DNA from: Bacteroidales bacterium
GTDB lineage: Bacteria; Bacteroidota; Bacteroidia; Bacteroidales; UBA932
Direction of reading: 5' to 3'
NCBI GenBank assembly: GCA_017483985.1
Contig: JAFUUB010000056.1
Location: 1-6,181, forward strand
DNA: 6,181 nt
Below the pieces are notes generated by a model. That model was given only the letters and a program-made list of their open reading frames with translations. It did not search any database and was not told the origin of the DNA. The position numbers and the translations under genes were made by a program. Shown here piece by piece: positions 1-5,795 of the stretch. Position 1 is the first letter of the stretch; each line of letters starts with the position of its first letter.

Positions 1-152
1 TAGATATGAAGGACGCCTCCTGTATATACCTTCTGCTTTACAGATGTATCCTCATCTATCCTCACTATGTCAAAGTAACTGAGCATTCCCTCCGGAAGAA
101 GGAAGCTTACCAGATAAAGCAATTTGCTCTCATCAACTTGGAACTGTTTCAT
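1..152 (-). CDS. ISAon1-type transposase N-terminal region protein, partial
   Basis: Fifty codons are visible, from ATG at 152-150 to the window edge, with no stop. The product starts MKQFQVDESKLLYLV and continues with FLLPEGMLSYFDIVRIDED (residues 18-36). The LLPEG-(I/L/M)-L-x-YFDI block is the hallmark I associate with the 'ISAon1 family transposase N-terminal region' proteins of Bacteroidetes. In those elements a small protein of roughly 100-130 residues precedes, or is split from, the DDE catalytic transposase. Neither the rest of this protein nor a catalytic domain is inside the window, so whether the element is active cannot be judged. ATG 152 is the first in-frame ATG before the conserved block and lies next to a strong inverted repeat (121-163). 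Recognition is from memory of the family pattern. Confidence 0.78.
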   Translation of the reverse strand, partial: MKQFQVDESKLLYLVSFLLPEGMLSYFDIVRIDEDTSVKQKVYTGGVLHI

Positions 153-175
153 GAGAGCAAATTTATAACTTTATC
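113..175 (-). promoter_or_regulatory. Start-codon-sequestering hairpin of the transposase gene
   Basis: AATTTGCTCTCAT (121-133) and ATGAGAGCAAATT (151-163) form a perfect 13-bp inverted repeat with a 17-base loop. A further 7 bp (GATAAAG 113-119 with CTTTATC 169-175) can extend the stem past an asymmetric internal loop. In a minus-strand transcript the 5' arm contains the A and U of the transposase AUG (152-151), and the 3' arm falls in codons 7-11, so folding would hide the start codon. Seen: the repeat and its position. Inferred: translational silencing of read-through mRNA. Confidence 0.7.
158..165 (-). promoter_or_regulatory. Possible -7 element of transposase promoter (TAAATTTG)
   Basis: The minus strand reads TAAATTTG at 165-158, an exact match to the Bacteroidetes TAnnTTTG -7 motif. 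Initiation a few bases downstream would fall at about 153-151, on or beside the ATG at 152, giving a leaderless or nearly leaderless mRNA that lacks the 5' arm of the hairpin. No TTG lies at the expected distance upstream, so the promoter is weak or the match is accidental. Confidence 0.35.
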
Positions 176-200
176 GCTTTCTTCCGCCTCTTACGAGGTC

Positions 201-224
201 AAAAAACACGGAAATATTCCGGTG
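201..224 (-). terminator. Small hairpin plus T-tract inside the IS end
   Basis: On the minus strand CGGAA-TAT-TTCCG (221-209) is followed by TG and six T residues (206-201). The arrangement resembles a weak intrinsic terminator for transcripts coming from thrA. The stem is only 5 bp, or about 7 with a bulge, and lies in what appears to be the terminal inverted repeat of the insertion sequence, so it may be only part of the transposase binding site. Confidence 0.35.
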
Positions 225-286
225 AGCCCGATTTGACGAAGGCCTTTTTGTTTAATTATCTGGTTTTCAATATATTACAAAACACA

Positions 287-302
287 GATAAGAAGTCTTA
301 TC
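287..302 (-). terminator. Weak candidate terminator after thrA
   Basis: Fifteen bases after the thrA stop codon the minus strand contains GATAAG-ACTT-CTTATC, a perfect 6-bp stem with a 4-base loop, followed by TGTGTTTTG. The stem is AT-rich and the U tract is broken, so termination would be inefficient. The rest of 232-316 shows no gene or other structure. Confidence 0.3.
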
Positions 303-316
303 CGGACCAGATGCCG

Positions 317-2701
317 TTACGAGCAGGCGAGGATGTCGCCGAGCAGGCCGCCGGCGGTCTGGCGGGCGCCCGCACCGGCGCCTTGGATCAGGAGCGGCGA
401 GGGATAATCTTCGGTGGTGATGACCGCGGCGTTGTCCGTGCCGCGAAGCCAGTACAGCGGACTGTCAGGGCCCACGCTTTCCAACCGGCAGGCGGCATGA
501 TAGGAACCGTCTTCCGCAATGGTCAGAGAAGCGATGTACCTGAGCTTCAACCCTTTCGCCGTAGCCTCTCCGTGCCGGCGGACAACCTCTTCCGCTTCGG
601 GAACCGGCTCCATGTCCACCTCGGCCTCCTCCAGCGGGATGCCGGTTTGGCGGGACAGGATCAGCAGCTTGCGGAGCACGTCGCGGCCGCTCAGGTCGAT
701 GGACGGATCCGGCTCGGTATAGCCTTTCTGCCGGGCTTCCTCGACGATGTCCGCAAAAGGTACGGAGCCGTCATACCGGTCGAACAGGTAGCCCAGCGTA
801 CCGGACACGCAGGCCTGGATCTTCTGGATCCGGTCGCCGCAGTTGAGCACCTTGTCGATCGTCTCAAGGATCGGAAGGGCCGCACCGGCCGTGGTTTCGT
901 ACTTCAGCCCGACCCCGGCTTTCAGGGCCTGGGCCTTCAGGGCTTCATATTGTTCATACGAACTGGAGAAGGGAATCTTGTTGCAGGCCACGACCGGATA
1001 TCCGGCCCGGAAGAGCTCCGGATAGCGGAAGCCCAGGTCGGGATTGGCCGTACAATCCACGAAAACGGAGCCTTCGAGGCTGAGGTCCAGCAAGGCGTCG
1101 AAATAGGCGTTGTCCGCCGCGCTGACGCCCTCTGCCAGGGCTTCGGCGGCCTTGGACGGATCGATGCCTTCGGTCGCGATCACATAGCGCCGGCTGTTGG
1201 ACAGGCCGCAGATCCGGACGTTCTTGCCGGTCCGCGCGGCAATGGCCGGGGCGTTCTTGGCAACGATCTGGACCAGGGCTTTCCCCACAGTACCAAAACC
1301 GGCGATGAAGAGGTTGACGCTCTGCAGGGCGGCCTTGTCGAAAAACTCCCGGTGAACGGCGCGGATGGCCTCCTCGACCCGGTCGGAGGGCACGATGACG
1401 GAGATGTTCCGCTCGGAGGAGCCCTGCGCCGTGGCGCGGACCGGGATGCTGCGGCGGCCCAGGGCGGCCAGCATCCGGCCGGTGGCGCCGCTGTGGCCCA
1501 GCACGTCATTGCCGATCAGGCAGATGATGGAGAAGCCGGTCTCGACCTTGAGCGGACGCAGCCGGCCCTGGGAAATCTCCCAGGCAAAGCATTCATCCGC
1601 CGCCTGCTTGGCCCGGGGCGCATCCTCGGCGGAGACCGCGATGCACATGGTATGGACCGAAGAGGCTTGGGTGATCAGGATGATATTGATCCCGGCGCGG
1701 GACAGGGCGTCGAACAGCCGGGAGGAGAACCCCGGGATGCCGACCATGCCGCTGCCTTCCAGCGAGATCAGGGCGATGTTGTCGGAATTGGAGATGCCCA
1801 GTACATCCTCCGTCCCCTGCGGGGGATATTTCTCCACCAGCGTAGAACCGCCTTCCGGATCGAAGGTATCCTTGACATAGATCGGAATCCCCTCTTCCAC
1901 GACGGGCTGGATGGTCGGCGGATAGATGACTTTCGCCCCGAAGTGGGACAGTTCCTGGGCGGCGCGGTAGGAGATGTTCCGGATGGTCCGGGCGGTGGGG
2001 ACGACCTTGGGATTGGCGGTCATGATACCCGGGACGTCGGTCCAGATTTCGACCAGGCGGGCCTTGATGCCTACCGCCAGGAGCGATGCGGTATAGTCCG
2101 AGCCGCCCCGACCCAGGGTGCGGACCCGGCCCTGCGCATCCGAAGCGATGAAGCCCGGCACGATGAACAGCGAGGTATGTCCGTCCACGGCCTCCCGCAC
2201 GTTCCGGTACGTGGCGTCCTGGTCGACATGGCCGTCGGCCACACGGACGATCTCCCTGGCATCCAGCCACTTGCAGCTGATGCCCAGGGAGGAGAACTTT
2301 GCGAAGATGATCTTCGTCGAGAACAGTTCCCCGTAACTTTGGATGGCATCCAGGCTGGTCGGACTGAGTTCGCCCAGCAGGAAGACGCCGCGCACGGTGT
2401 CCCGCAATTCCCTGAACAGGCCGTCGACCACCGCCGTGACCTTCTCCTGGAAGACCGCCGGAAGCAACTCCCGGATGATGGTATGGTGCCGGTCCTGCAG
2501 CTCCTGCAGCAGGGTCAGGCAGCTTTCGTCGCGGGCGGCCGCCCTGCGGCCGATGTCGATCAGGGTGTCGGTGCAGCGACTGACGGCCGAGCAGACCACG
2601 ATGGCCCGGTCCTGTTCCAAGGCCTTGGAAACGATGCCGGTGACCCGGCTGATGGAGGAAGCGGTCGCGACGGAGGAGCCGCCGAATTTCATTACTTGCA
2701 T
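317..2701 (-). CDS. thrA: Bifunctional aspartokinase / homoserine dehydrogenase
   Basis: This 794-residue cytoplasmic enzyme catalyses the first and third steps from aspartate to homoserine, using ATP and NAD(P)H. The kinase domain (about 1-290) shows KFGGSS at 5-10, SYGE at 122-125, GRGGSDYTA at 197-205 and TDVPGI at 221-226. Two ACT domains follow (about 305-380 and 388-455), with the usual GMVGIPG and GATGRM segments; they normally bind the feedback effector. The dehydrogenase half has the Rossmann motif GFGTVG at 468-473, CNKIP at 573-577, YETTAGAALP at 601-610, SGTLGYLF at 633-640, EPDPSIDLSGRDVLRK at 663-678 and a C-terminal GAGAGARQTAGG. Length and order match fused ThrA/MetL enzymes (about 800 residues). 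All key motifs are intact. The start overlaps metX by 10 bases; an alternative ATG at codon 4 would overlap the metX stop as TAATG. It lies with methionine genes rather than thrBC, so supply of homoserine for methionine is the likely role. The effector, threonine or methionine, cannot be told. Confidence 0.95.
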   Translation of the reverse strand: MQVMKFGGSSVATASSISRVTGIVSKALEQDRAIVVCSAVSRCTDTLIDIGRRAAARDESCLTLLQELQDRHHTIIRELLPAVFQEKVTAVVDGLFRELRDTVRGVFLLGELSPTSLDAIQSYGELFSTKIIFAKFSSLGISCKWLDAREIVRVADGHVDQDATYRNVREAVDGHTSLFIVPGFIASDAQGRVRTLGRGGSDYTASLLAVGIKARLVEIWTDVPGIMTANPKVVPTARTIRNISYRAAQELSHFGAKVIYPPTIQPVVEEGIPIYVKDTFDPEGGSTLVEKYPPQGTEDVLGISNSDNIALISLEGSGMVGIPGFSSRLFDALSRAGINIILITQASSVHTMCIAVSAEDAPRAKQAADECFAWEISQGRLRPLKVETGFSIICLIGNDVLGHSGATGRMLAALGRRSIPVRATAQGSSERNISVIVPSDRVEEAIRAVHREFFDKAALQSVNLFIAGFGTVGKALVQIVAKNAPAIAARTGKNVRICGLSNSRRYVIATEGIDPSKAAEALAEGVSAADNAYFDALLDLSLEGSVFVDCTANPDLGFRYPELFRAGYPVVACNKIPFSSSYEQYEALKAQALKAGVGLKYETTAGAALPILETIDKVLNCGDRIQKIQACVSGTLGYLFDRYDGSVPFADIVEEARQKGYTEPDPSIDLSGRDVLRKLLILSRQTGIPLEEAEVDMEPVPEAEEVVRRHGEATAKGLKLRYIASLTIAEDGSYHAACRLESVGPDSPLYWLRGTDNAAVITTEDYPSPLLIQGAGAGARQTAGGLLGDILACS

Positions 2702-3711
2702 AGGCTGTCGAGGATGGGTTGGAGGATGGCGGTCAACTGGTCGTTCTCCAGCAGGAAGCCGTCATGGCCGAAATCGGAGGTGATTTCCCGGTAATCCGCG
2801 CCGGGGATGTGCAGGGCCATGGCCCGGACCTCCGATACCGGGAACAGGCCGTCGGTGGTGATGCCGACCACGGTGGTTTCTGCACGGATGCATCCCAGGG
2901 CGGTTGCCACGCCGCCGCGGCCGCGGCCGACATTGTGGCTGTCCAGGGCTTTGGTCAGATAATAGTACGAATAGGCGTCGAAGGCGCGCCGGACGAGTTT
3001 CTCGCCCTGGTAGCGCTGGTAGGAACCGGCCCTGTCGGCCAGCAAGGTATCAGGGTCCGTCTCCGGCTGAGTGCGGCAGTAGCCCTCATAGCTCCGGTAG
3101 GACAGCAGGCCCAGCGCACGGGCGCATTTCAGCCCGGCGGCACCGCCCAGCAGGCTTTCGCAGGCCCGGAAGGTCGGATCGGCTTCGAGGGCCATCCGCT
3201 GGGTCTCATTCAGGGCCGTCGCCCAGGGGGAAATGCGGGGCGCGGTCGCCATGAAAAGGGCGTGGCGGATGACTTCCGGCTCGATGATGGCCCATTCCAC
3301 GGCCTGGAAACCGCCGATGGAACTGCCAATGATAAAATCAATCTGTTTGATTCCCAAATGCTTCCGAACCAGGATCGAGGCCTGGACCATATCCCGGATC
3401 GTAACCGTCGGGAAATCGAAATAATAAGGCTTTCCGGTGGCGGGGTCTGTCGAAGCAGGGCCGGCGGCGCTGTAGGCGGAACCCAGCATGCCGACGCAGA
3501 CGACGAAGAACCGGTCGGTATCGACCGGCCGGCCGGGGCCCACCAGCTGGGGCCACCAGTCTTCCACGTCGCTGTTGGCCGTCAGGGCATGGCAGATCCA
3601 GACGACCTTCCCGTCCCGCGGTCCGGCGGTATGGTAGACCACCTCGAGGCGGTCGAGGCGGCCGCCCGCTTCAAAGTCGAACGGACCGGTTATGAGGCTG
3701 TGGCGGATCAT
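2692..3711 (-). CDS. metX: Homoserine O-acetyltransferase, alpha/beta-hydrolase fold
   Basis: This 339-residue protein transfers an acyl group, normally acetyl from acetyl-CoA, to homoserine and so commits it to methionine. It shows the MetX layout: an oxyanion-side HALTANSD block at 41-48, LGSAYSAAGPAS at 76-87, the nucleophile elbow GSSIGG at 129-134 (Ser131), then DGLFP at 287-291 (Asp287) and FGHDGFLLE at 314-322 (His316). Ser131, Asp287 and His316 form the expected triad. The elbow reads SSIGG where many relatives have GSMGG, a mild change. Length is at the short end for the family (about 340-380). The start overlaps the metY stop as ATGA, indicating translational coupling, and the product is the direct substrate of MetY. 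Some MetX-fold enzymes use succinyl-CoA or serine; pairing with an acetylhomoserine sulfhydrylase argues for acetyl-homoserine here. Confidence 0.93.
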   Translation of the reverse strand: MIRHSLITGPFDFEAGGRLDRLEVVYHTAGPRDGKVVWICHALTANSDVEDWWPQLVGPGRPVDTDRFFVVCVGMLGSAYSAAGPASTDPATGKPYYFDFPTVTIRDMVQASILVRKHLGIKQIDFIIGSSIGGFQAVEWAIIEPEVIRHALFMATAPRISPWATALNETQRMALEADPTFRACESLLGGAAGLKCARALGLLSYRSYEGYCRTQPETDPDTLLADRAGSYQRYQGEKLVRRAFDAYSYYYLTKALDSHNVGRGRGGVATALGCIRAETTVVGITTDGLFPVSEVRAMALHIPGADYREITSDFGHDGFLLENDQLTAILQPILDSLCK

Positions 3712-5024
3712 GCCAGGGCCTGTTTAATGGCCTGGTTGAGATCGGCGATGATGTCTTCGGGATCTTCGAGGCCGACGCTCAGGCGCATCAGGTCCGGGGC
3801 GATGCCGGCGGCGCGGAGCTGCTCGTCCGTAAGCTGGCGGTGGGTGTGGGAGGCCGGATGCAGGATGCAGGTATAGCAGTCGGCGACATGGGTCTCGATG
3901 GTGACCAGTTTCAGGCTGTCCATGAATTTGTTGTCCACGGCGCGGCCGCCTTTCAGGGCGAAGGCCAGGACGCCGCAGGAACCGTCCGGGAGGTATTTGC
4001 AGGCCTTTTCATGCTCGCTGTCGCCCGGGAGGCCCGGATAGTGGATCCAAGCGACGGCCGGATGGGCCTGCAGGAATTCGGCGACCTTCTGGGCGCTCTT
4101 CGTGTGGCGTTCCAGCCGCACGTGCAGGGTCTGGAGTCCCAGGCCGAGATAGAAGGCGTTCTGGGGGCTCTGGATGGAGCCGTAATCCCGCATGAGCTGG
4201 GCGGTCGCCTTGGTGATATAGGCGAGTTTCCCGAAGCTTTTCGTATAGGTCAGGCCATGGTAGGACGGGTCCGGCGTGGTCAGGCCGGGGAACTTGTCCG
4301 CATGGGCGTCCCAGTCGAAATTCCCGCTGTCAACGATGGCGCCGCCGACGGCCACGCCGTGTCCGTCCATGTACTTGGTCGTGGAATGGGTGACGATGTC
4401 GGCACCCCATTCGAAGGGACGGCAATGAACCGGAGTAGCGAAGGTATTATCGATGATCAGCGGGACGCCATGAGCATGGGCGATCCGGGCGAATTTCTCA
4501 ATGTCCAGGACTTCCACGCCGGGATTGGAGATGGTCTCTCCAAAGAGGAGCTTGGTCTCGGGGCGGAAGGCAGCGGCGATTTCTTCCTCAGAGGCATCGG
4601 GATTGATAAAAGTCACGTCGATGCCGAGCTTGCGGAGCGAAGTGCCGAGCAGATTGAAAGTACCGCCGTAGATGTTGCCTGCTGCGATGATGTGCCCGCC
4701 GGCCTCGCAGATGTTGATGCAGGCGAAGAAGTTGGCCGCCTGGCCGGAGGAAGTCAGCATGGCCGCGACGCCGCCTTCGAGGGCCGCGATCCGGGCGGCC
4801 ACATGATCGTTGGTCGGGTTCTGGAGTCGGGTATAGAAATAACCGCTGTCTTCCAGGTCGAAAAGCCGGCCCATCTGGTCGCTGGTCTCATAGCGGAAGG
4901 TCGTGCTCTGGATGATGGGGATCTGGCGGGACTCGCCTTTTCCGGGCTGGTAACCGGCCTGCACGCACAGCGTGCCGATATGAAGATTCTGTGCCATTTG
5001 TTGGTTCGTTTTCTTGGTTCTCAT
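3708..5024 (-). CDS. metY: O-acetylhomoserine sulfhydrylase (PLP-dependent)
   Basis: This 438-residue enzyme replaces the acetyl group of O-acetylhomoserine with sulfide to give homocysteine, the direct sulfhydrylation route. It belongs to the Cys/Met metabolism PLP family (fold type I). Visible motifs are YTR at 64-66 and SSGQAA at 92-97 (phosphate and cofactor contacts), IDNTF at 191-195 with Asp192 facing the pyridine nitrogen, the Schiff-base lysine Lys217 in STTKYMDGHG, and Arg414 in LMRLSVGLED, which should bind the substrate carboxylate. Total length, and the FPGLTTPDPSYHGL insert near 245-258, fit MetY rather than cystathionine gamma-synthase or beta-lyase (about 380-400). The segment usually HPAS(T/M)TH reads HPASHTH (389-395). 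ATG at 5024 is given, but ATG at 4997 (codon 10, MAQNLHIGTL) is an equally good start and lies closer to where homologues begin. It is the first gene of the operon. Confidence 0.93.
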   Translation of the reverse strand: MRTKKTNQQMAQNLHIGTLCVQAGYQPGKGESRQIPIIQSTTFRYETSDQMGRLFDLEDSGYFYTRLQNPTNDHVAARIAALEGGVAAMLTSSGQAANFFACINICEAGGHIIAAGNIYGGTFNLLGTSLRKLGIDVTFINPDASEEEIAAAFRPETKLLFGETISNPGVEVLDIEKFARIAHAHGVPLIIDNTFATPVHCRPFEWGADIVTHSTTKYMDGHGVAVGGAIVDSGNFDWDAHADKFPGLTTPDPSYHGLTYTKSFGKLAYITKATAQLMRDYGSIQSPQNAFYLGLGLQTLHVRLERHTKSAQKVAEFLQAHPAVAWIHYPGLPGDSEHEKACKYLPDGSCGVLAFALKGGRAVDNKFMDSLKLVTIETHVADCYTCILHPASHTHRQLTDEQLRAAGIAPDLMRLSVGLEDPEDIIADLNQAIKQALA

Positions 5025-5033
5025 TTCCGTTTT

Positions 5034-5150
5034 CGTTCCAAAAAGTCCGGAAGGTTCCGGTCCTTCGGACCTTCATCCCGTCATTCGCTACGCTCATGAC
5101 ACCCGCTCATGGGGCCGCGGGCGGCCACACCTTCCGGACTCTTTGGAACG
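5034..5150 (-). ncRNA. Structured 5' leader of the met operon (candidate cis-regulatory RNA)
   Basis: The arms 5129-5150 and 5034-5055 are 22 bases each. In the minus-strand transcript all 22 positions pair, one of them as G-U, and the stem can extend outwards with a C-A mismatch and a bulged G almost to the ATG at 5024. The 73-base interior can form GGUCC-GAA-GGACC (5071-5059), GUCAU...AUGAC (5100-5080) and either GGCCG-CCCG-CGGCC (5126-5113) or a competing CCCGC/GCGGG pairing. The predicted start of transcription (about 5157) lies just outside the outer stem, so the whole fold belongs to the leader. I see no S-box or SAM-II consensus. A structured regulatory RNA is one reading; an inserted palindromic repeat element is the other. 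Confidence 0.55.
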
Positions 5151-5161
5151 GAAACCGGATG

Positions 5162-5192
5162 CAAAGGTAGGATAAGTAGAATGAAATTTCAA
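5162..5192 (-). promoter_or_regulatory. Promoter of the metY-metX-thrA operon
   Basis: On the minus strand TTG (5192-5190) is followed after 20 bases by TACCTTTG (5169-5162). This matches the Bacteroidetes housekeeping sigma consensus (TTG near -33, TAnnTTTG near -7). Transcription should start around 5155-5158, directly before the long stem of the leader, leaving a 5' UTR of about 130 nt (about 160 if metY starts at 4997). Confidence 0.75.
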
Positions 5193-5196
5193 GAAG

Positions 5197-5228
5197 TTTA
5201 AATATTTTGGGAAATTTTACTATTTTTG
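5197..5228 (+). promoter_or_regulatory. Promoter of the Lrp/AsnC regulator gene
   Basis: TATTTTTG at 5221-5228 is an exact TAnnTTTG -7 element. The region 20 bp upstream reads TTTA (5197-5200) rather than TTTG, so the -33 element is imperfect. Transcription would start at about 5234, giving a leader of about 60 nt. The promoter diverges from the met promoter; their -7 elements are 51 bases apart. Confidence 0.6.
5208..5222 (+). promoter_or_regulatory. Possible Lrp-type operator
   Basis: TGGGAAATTTTACTA matches the E. coli Lrp consensus YAGHAWATTWTDCTR at 13 of 15 positions. It overlaps the first two bases of the -7 element of the regulator gene, so binding could repress that promoter. A second GAAATTT core, the palindrome GAAATTTC at 5183-5190, lies 28 bp away inside the met promoter spacer. 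Whether a Bacteroidetes Lrp paralogue reads the E. coli motif is unknown, and AT-rich DNA gives such matches by chance. Confidence 0.35.
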
Positions 5229-5294
5229 CATTAAATTATAGAAATAATAGAATAATCAACCGCCGTCAACCGGCATTCCATAGAATTTTATTCC

Positions 5295-5762
5295 ATGAAT
5301 CCCTCCACCCTCGACGAAACCGACCTCAAGCTCCTGCGCCTCCTGCAGGAAGACGCCCGCCTGACGACCAAACAGCTCGCCGCCCGCGTCAACCTCTCCA
5401 CCACCCCGGTCTTCGAACGGCTCAAACGCCTCGAACGGGACGGCTACATCCTCAAATATGTCGCCGTCCTCGACGCCGAAAAGCTCAACCTCGGCTTCGA
5501 GGTCTTCTGCTCCGTCAAGCTCAAGCAGATGAGCCGGGACGTGGCCATGAACTTCGTGCGGGTCATCAAGGACATCCCGCAGGTCACCGAGTGCTACAAC
5601 ATCTCCGGCGAATTCGACTACCTGCTGAAGATCCACGCCCCCGACATGAAATACTACAACGAATTCGTCATCAACGTCCTGGGCACGGTCGACTCCATCG
5701 GCTCGATCCAGTCCTCCTTCGTCATGAACGAGATCAAGCATACCTGGGGCCTGAACCTGTAG
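5295..5762 (+). CDS. Lrp/AsnC family transcriptional regulator
   Basis: This 155-residue protein has the two-part Lrp/AsnC layout. An N-terminal winged helix-turn-helix (about 6-60) includes DETDLKLLRLLQEDARLT, then KQLAARVNLSTTPVFERLKRLE as the recognition region and GYI as the wing start. A hinge leads to a C-terminal RAM/AsnC effector domain (about 66-148) with the typical ITGxxDY-like segment, here ISGEFDYLLKI. Such proteins bind DNA as octamers or other dimer multimers and sense amino acids. Length is normal (150-165) and nothing is missing. The start is the only ATG before the conserved helix; no Shine-Dalgarno is seen, as usual for the phylum. It is divergent from the methionine operon, so control of that operon, with methionine or leucine as effector, is a reasonable but unproven inference. 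The base composition matches the met genes. Confidence 0.92.
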   Translation: MNPSTLDETDLKLLRLLQEDARLTTKQLAARVNLSTTPVFERLKRLERDGYILKYVAVLDAEKLNLGFEVFCSVKLKQMSRDVAMNFVRVIKDIPQVTECYNISGEFDYLLKIHAPDMKYYNEFVINVLGTVDSIGSIQSSFVMNEIKHTWGLNL

Positions 5763-5795
5763 AATTAACAAAATGCAATTAACAATTTGTTAATT
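5763..5795 (+). repeat. Three AATTAACA boxes overlapping a promoter
   Basis: AATTAACA occurs directly at 5763-5770 and 5777-5784, and inverted as TGTTAATT at 5788-5795. The last two form an 8-bp inverted repeat with a 3-base spacer that covers the -33 element of the next promoter. It could be an operator. As a hairpin just after the regulator gene it could also be a weak terminator, though no clean U tract follows. Confidence 0.4.

Larger units (their letters stand above)
1..231 (-). mobile_element. Insertion sequence end (ISAon1-type, ISL3-like terminus), cut by window edge
   Basis: This AT-rich segment holds the start of a transposase-type gene reading out of the window on the minus strand. 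The outer boundary is placed near 229-231 because the minus strand there begins GGGCTCACCGGAATATTTCC, which resembles from memory the GG-TC start and CCG-rich terminal repeats of ISL3-family elements. No second terminal repeat or target duplication can be seen, because the other end lies outside. The boundary is therefore inferred and could be off by several bases. The element sits 85 bases downstream of the thrA stop codon and reads in the same direction as the met operon, so operon read-through would run into it. Confidence 0.6.

Noticed and set aside
6..236. Plus-strand 76-codon open frame at the left edge
   Set aside because: It overlaps the transposase N-terminal gene on the other strand, which carries the recognisable LLPEG...YFDI block; the plus-strand product resembles nothing.
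233..2794. Very long plus-strand open frame (853 codons) opposite thrA
   Set aside because: It is the antisense shadow of thrA. The GC-rich third positions of the real gene remove stop codons on the other strand, and the product is a low-complexity Gly/Ala/Asp/Arg-rich chain with no family motifs.
2719..5099. Two long plus-strand open frames (385 and 419 codons) opposite metX and metY
   Set aside because: Same composition effect. The minus-strand proteins carry full catalytic motifs while these carry none.
5025..5160. S-box (SAM-I) or SAM-II riboswitch upstream of metY
   Set aside because: Neither the S-box core with its GAUGAAACCC-like block nor a short SAM-II pseudoknot layout could be found by eye. 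A covariance search would be needed to exclude divergent forms.
5262..5274. GCCG-TCAAC-CGGC hairpin in the lrp leader
   Set aside because: Only 4 bp of stem; within chance expectation.
5275..5300. Near-direct repeat ATTCCATAGAAT / ATTCCATGAAT at the lrp start codon
   Set aside because: Two short AT-rich copies 15 bp apart, one containing the start codon. No clear function, and likely chance.
5256..5771. Minus-strand open frame (171 codons) opposite the Lrp gene
   Set aside because: Its Asp/Glu/Val/Gly-rich product is the shadow of the Lrp coding strand, which has a complete helix-turn-helix and RAM domain.
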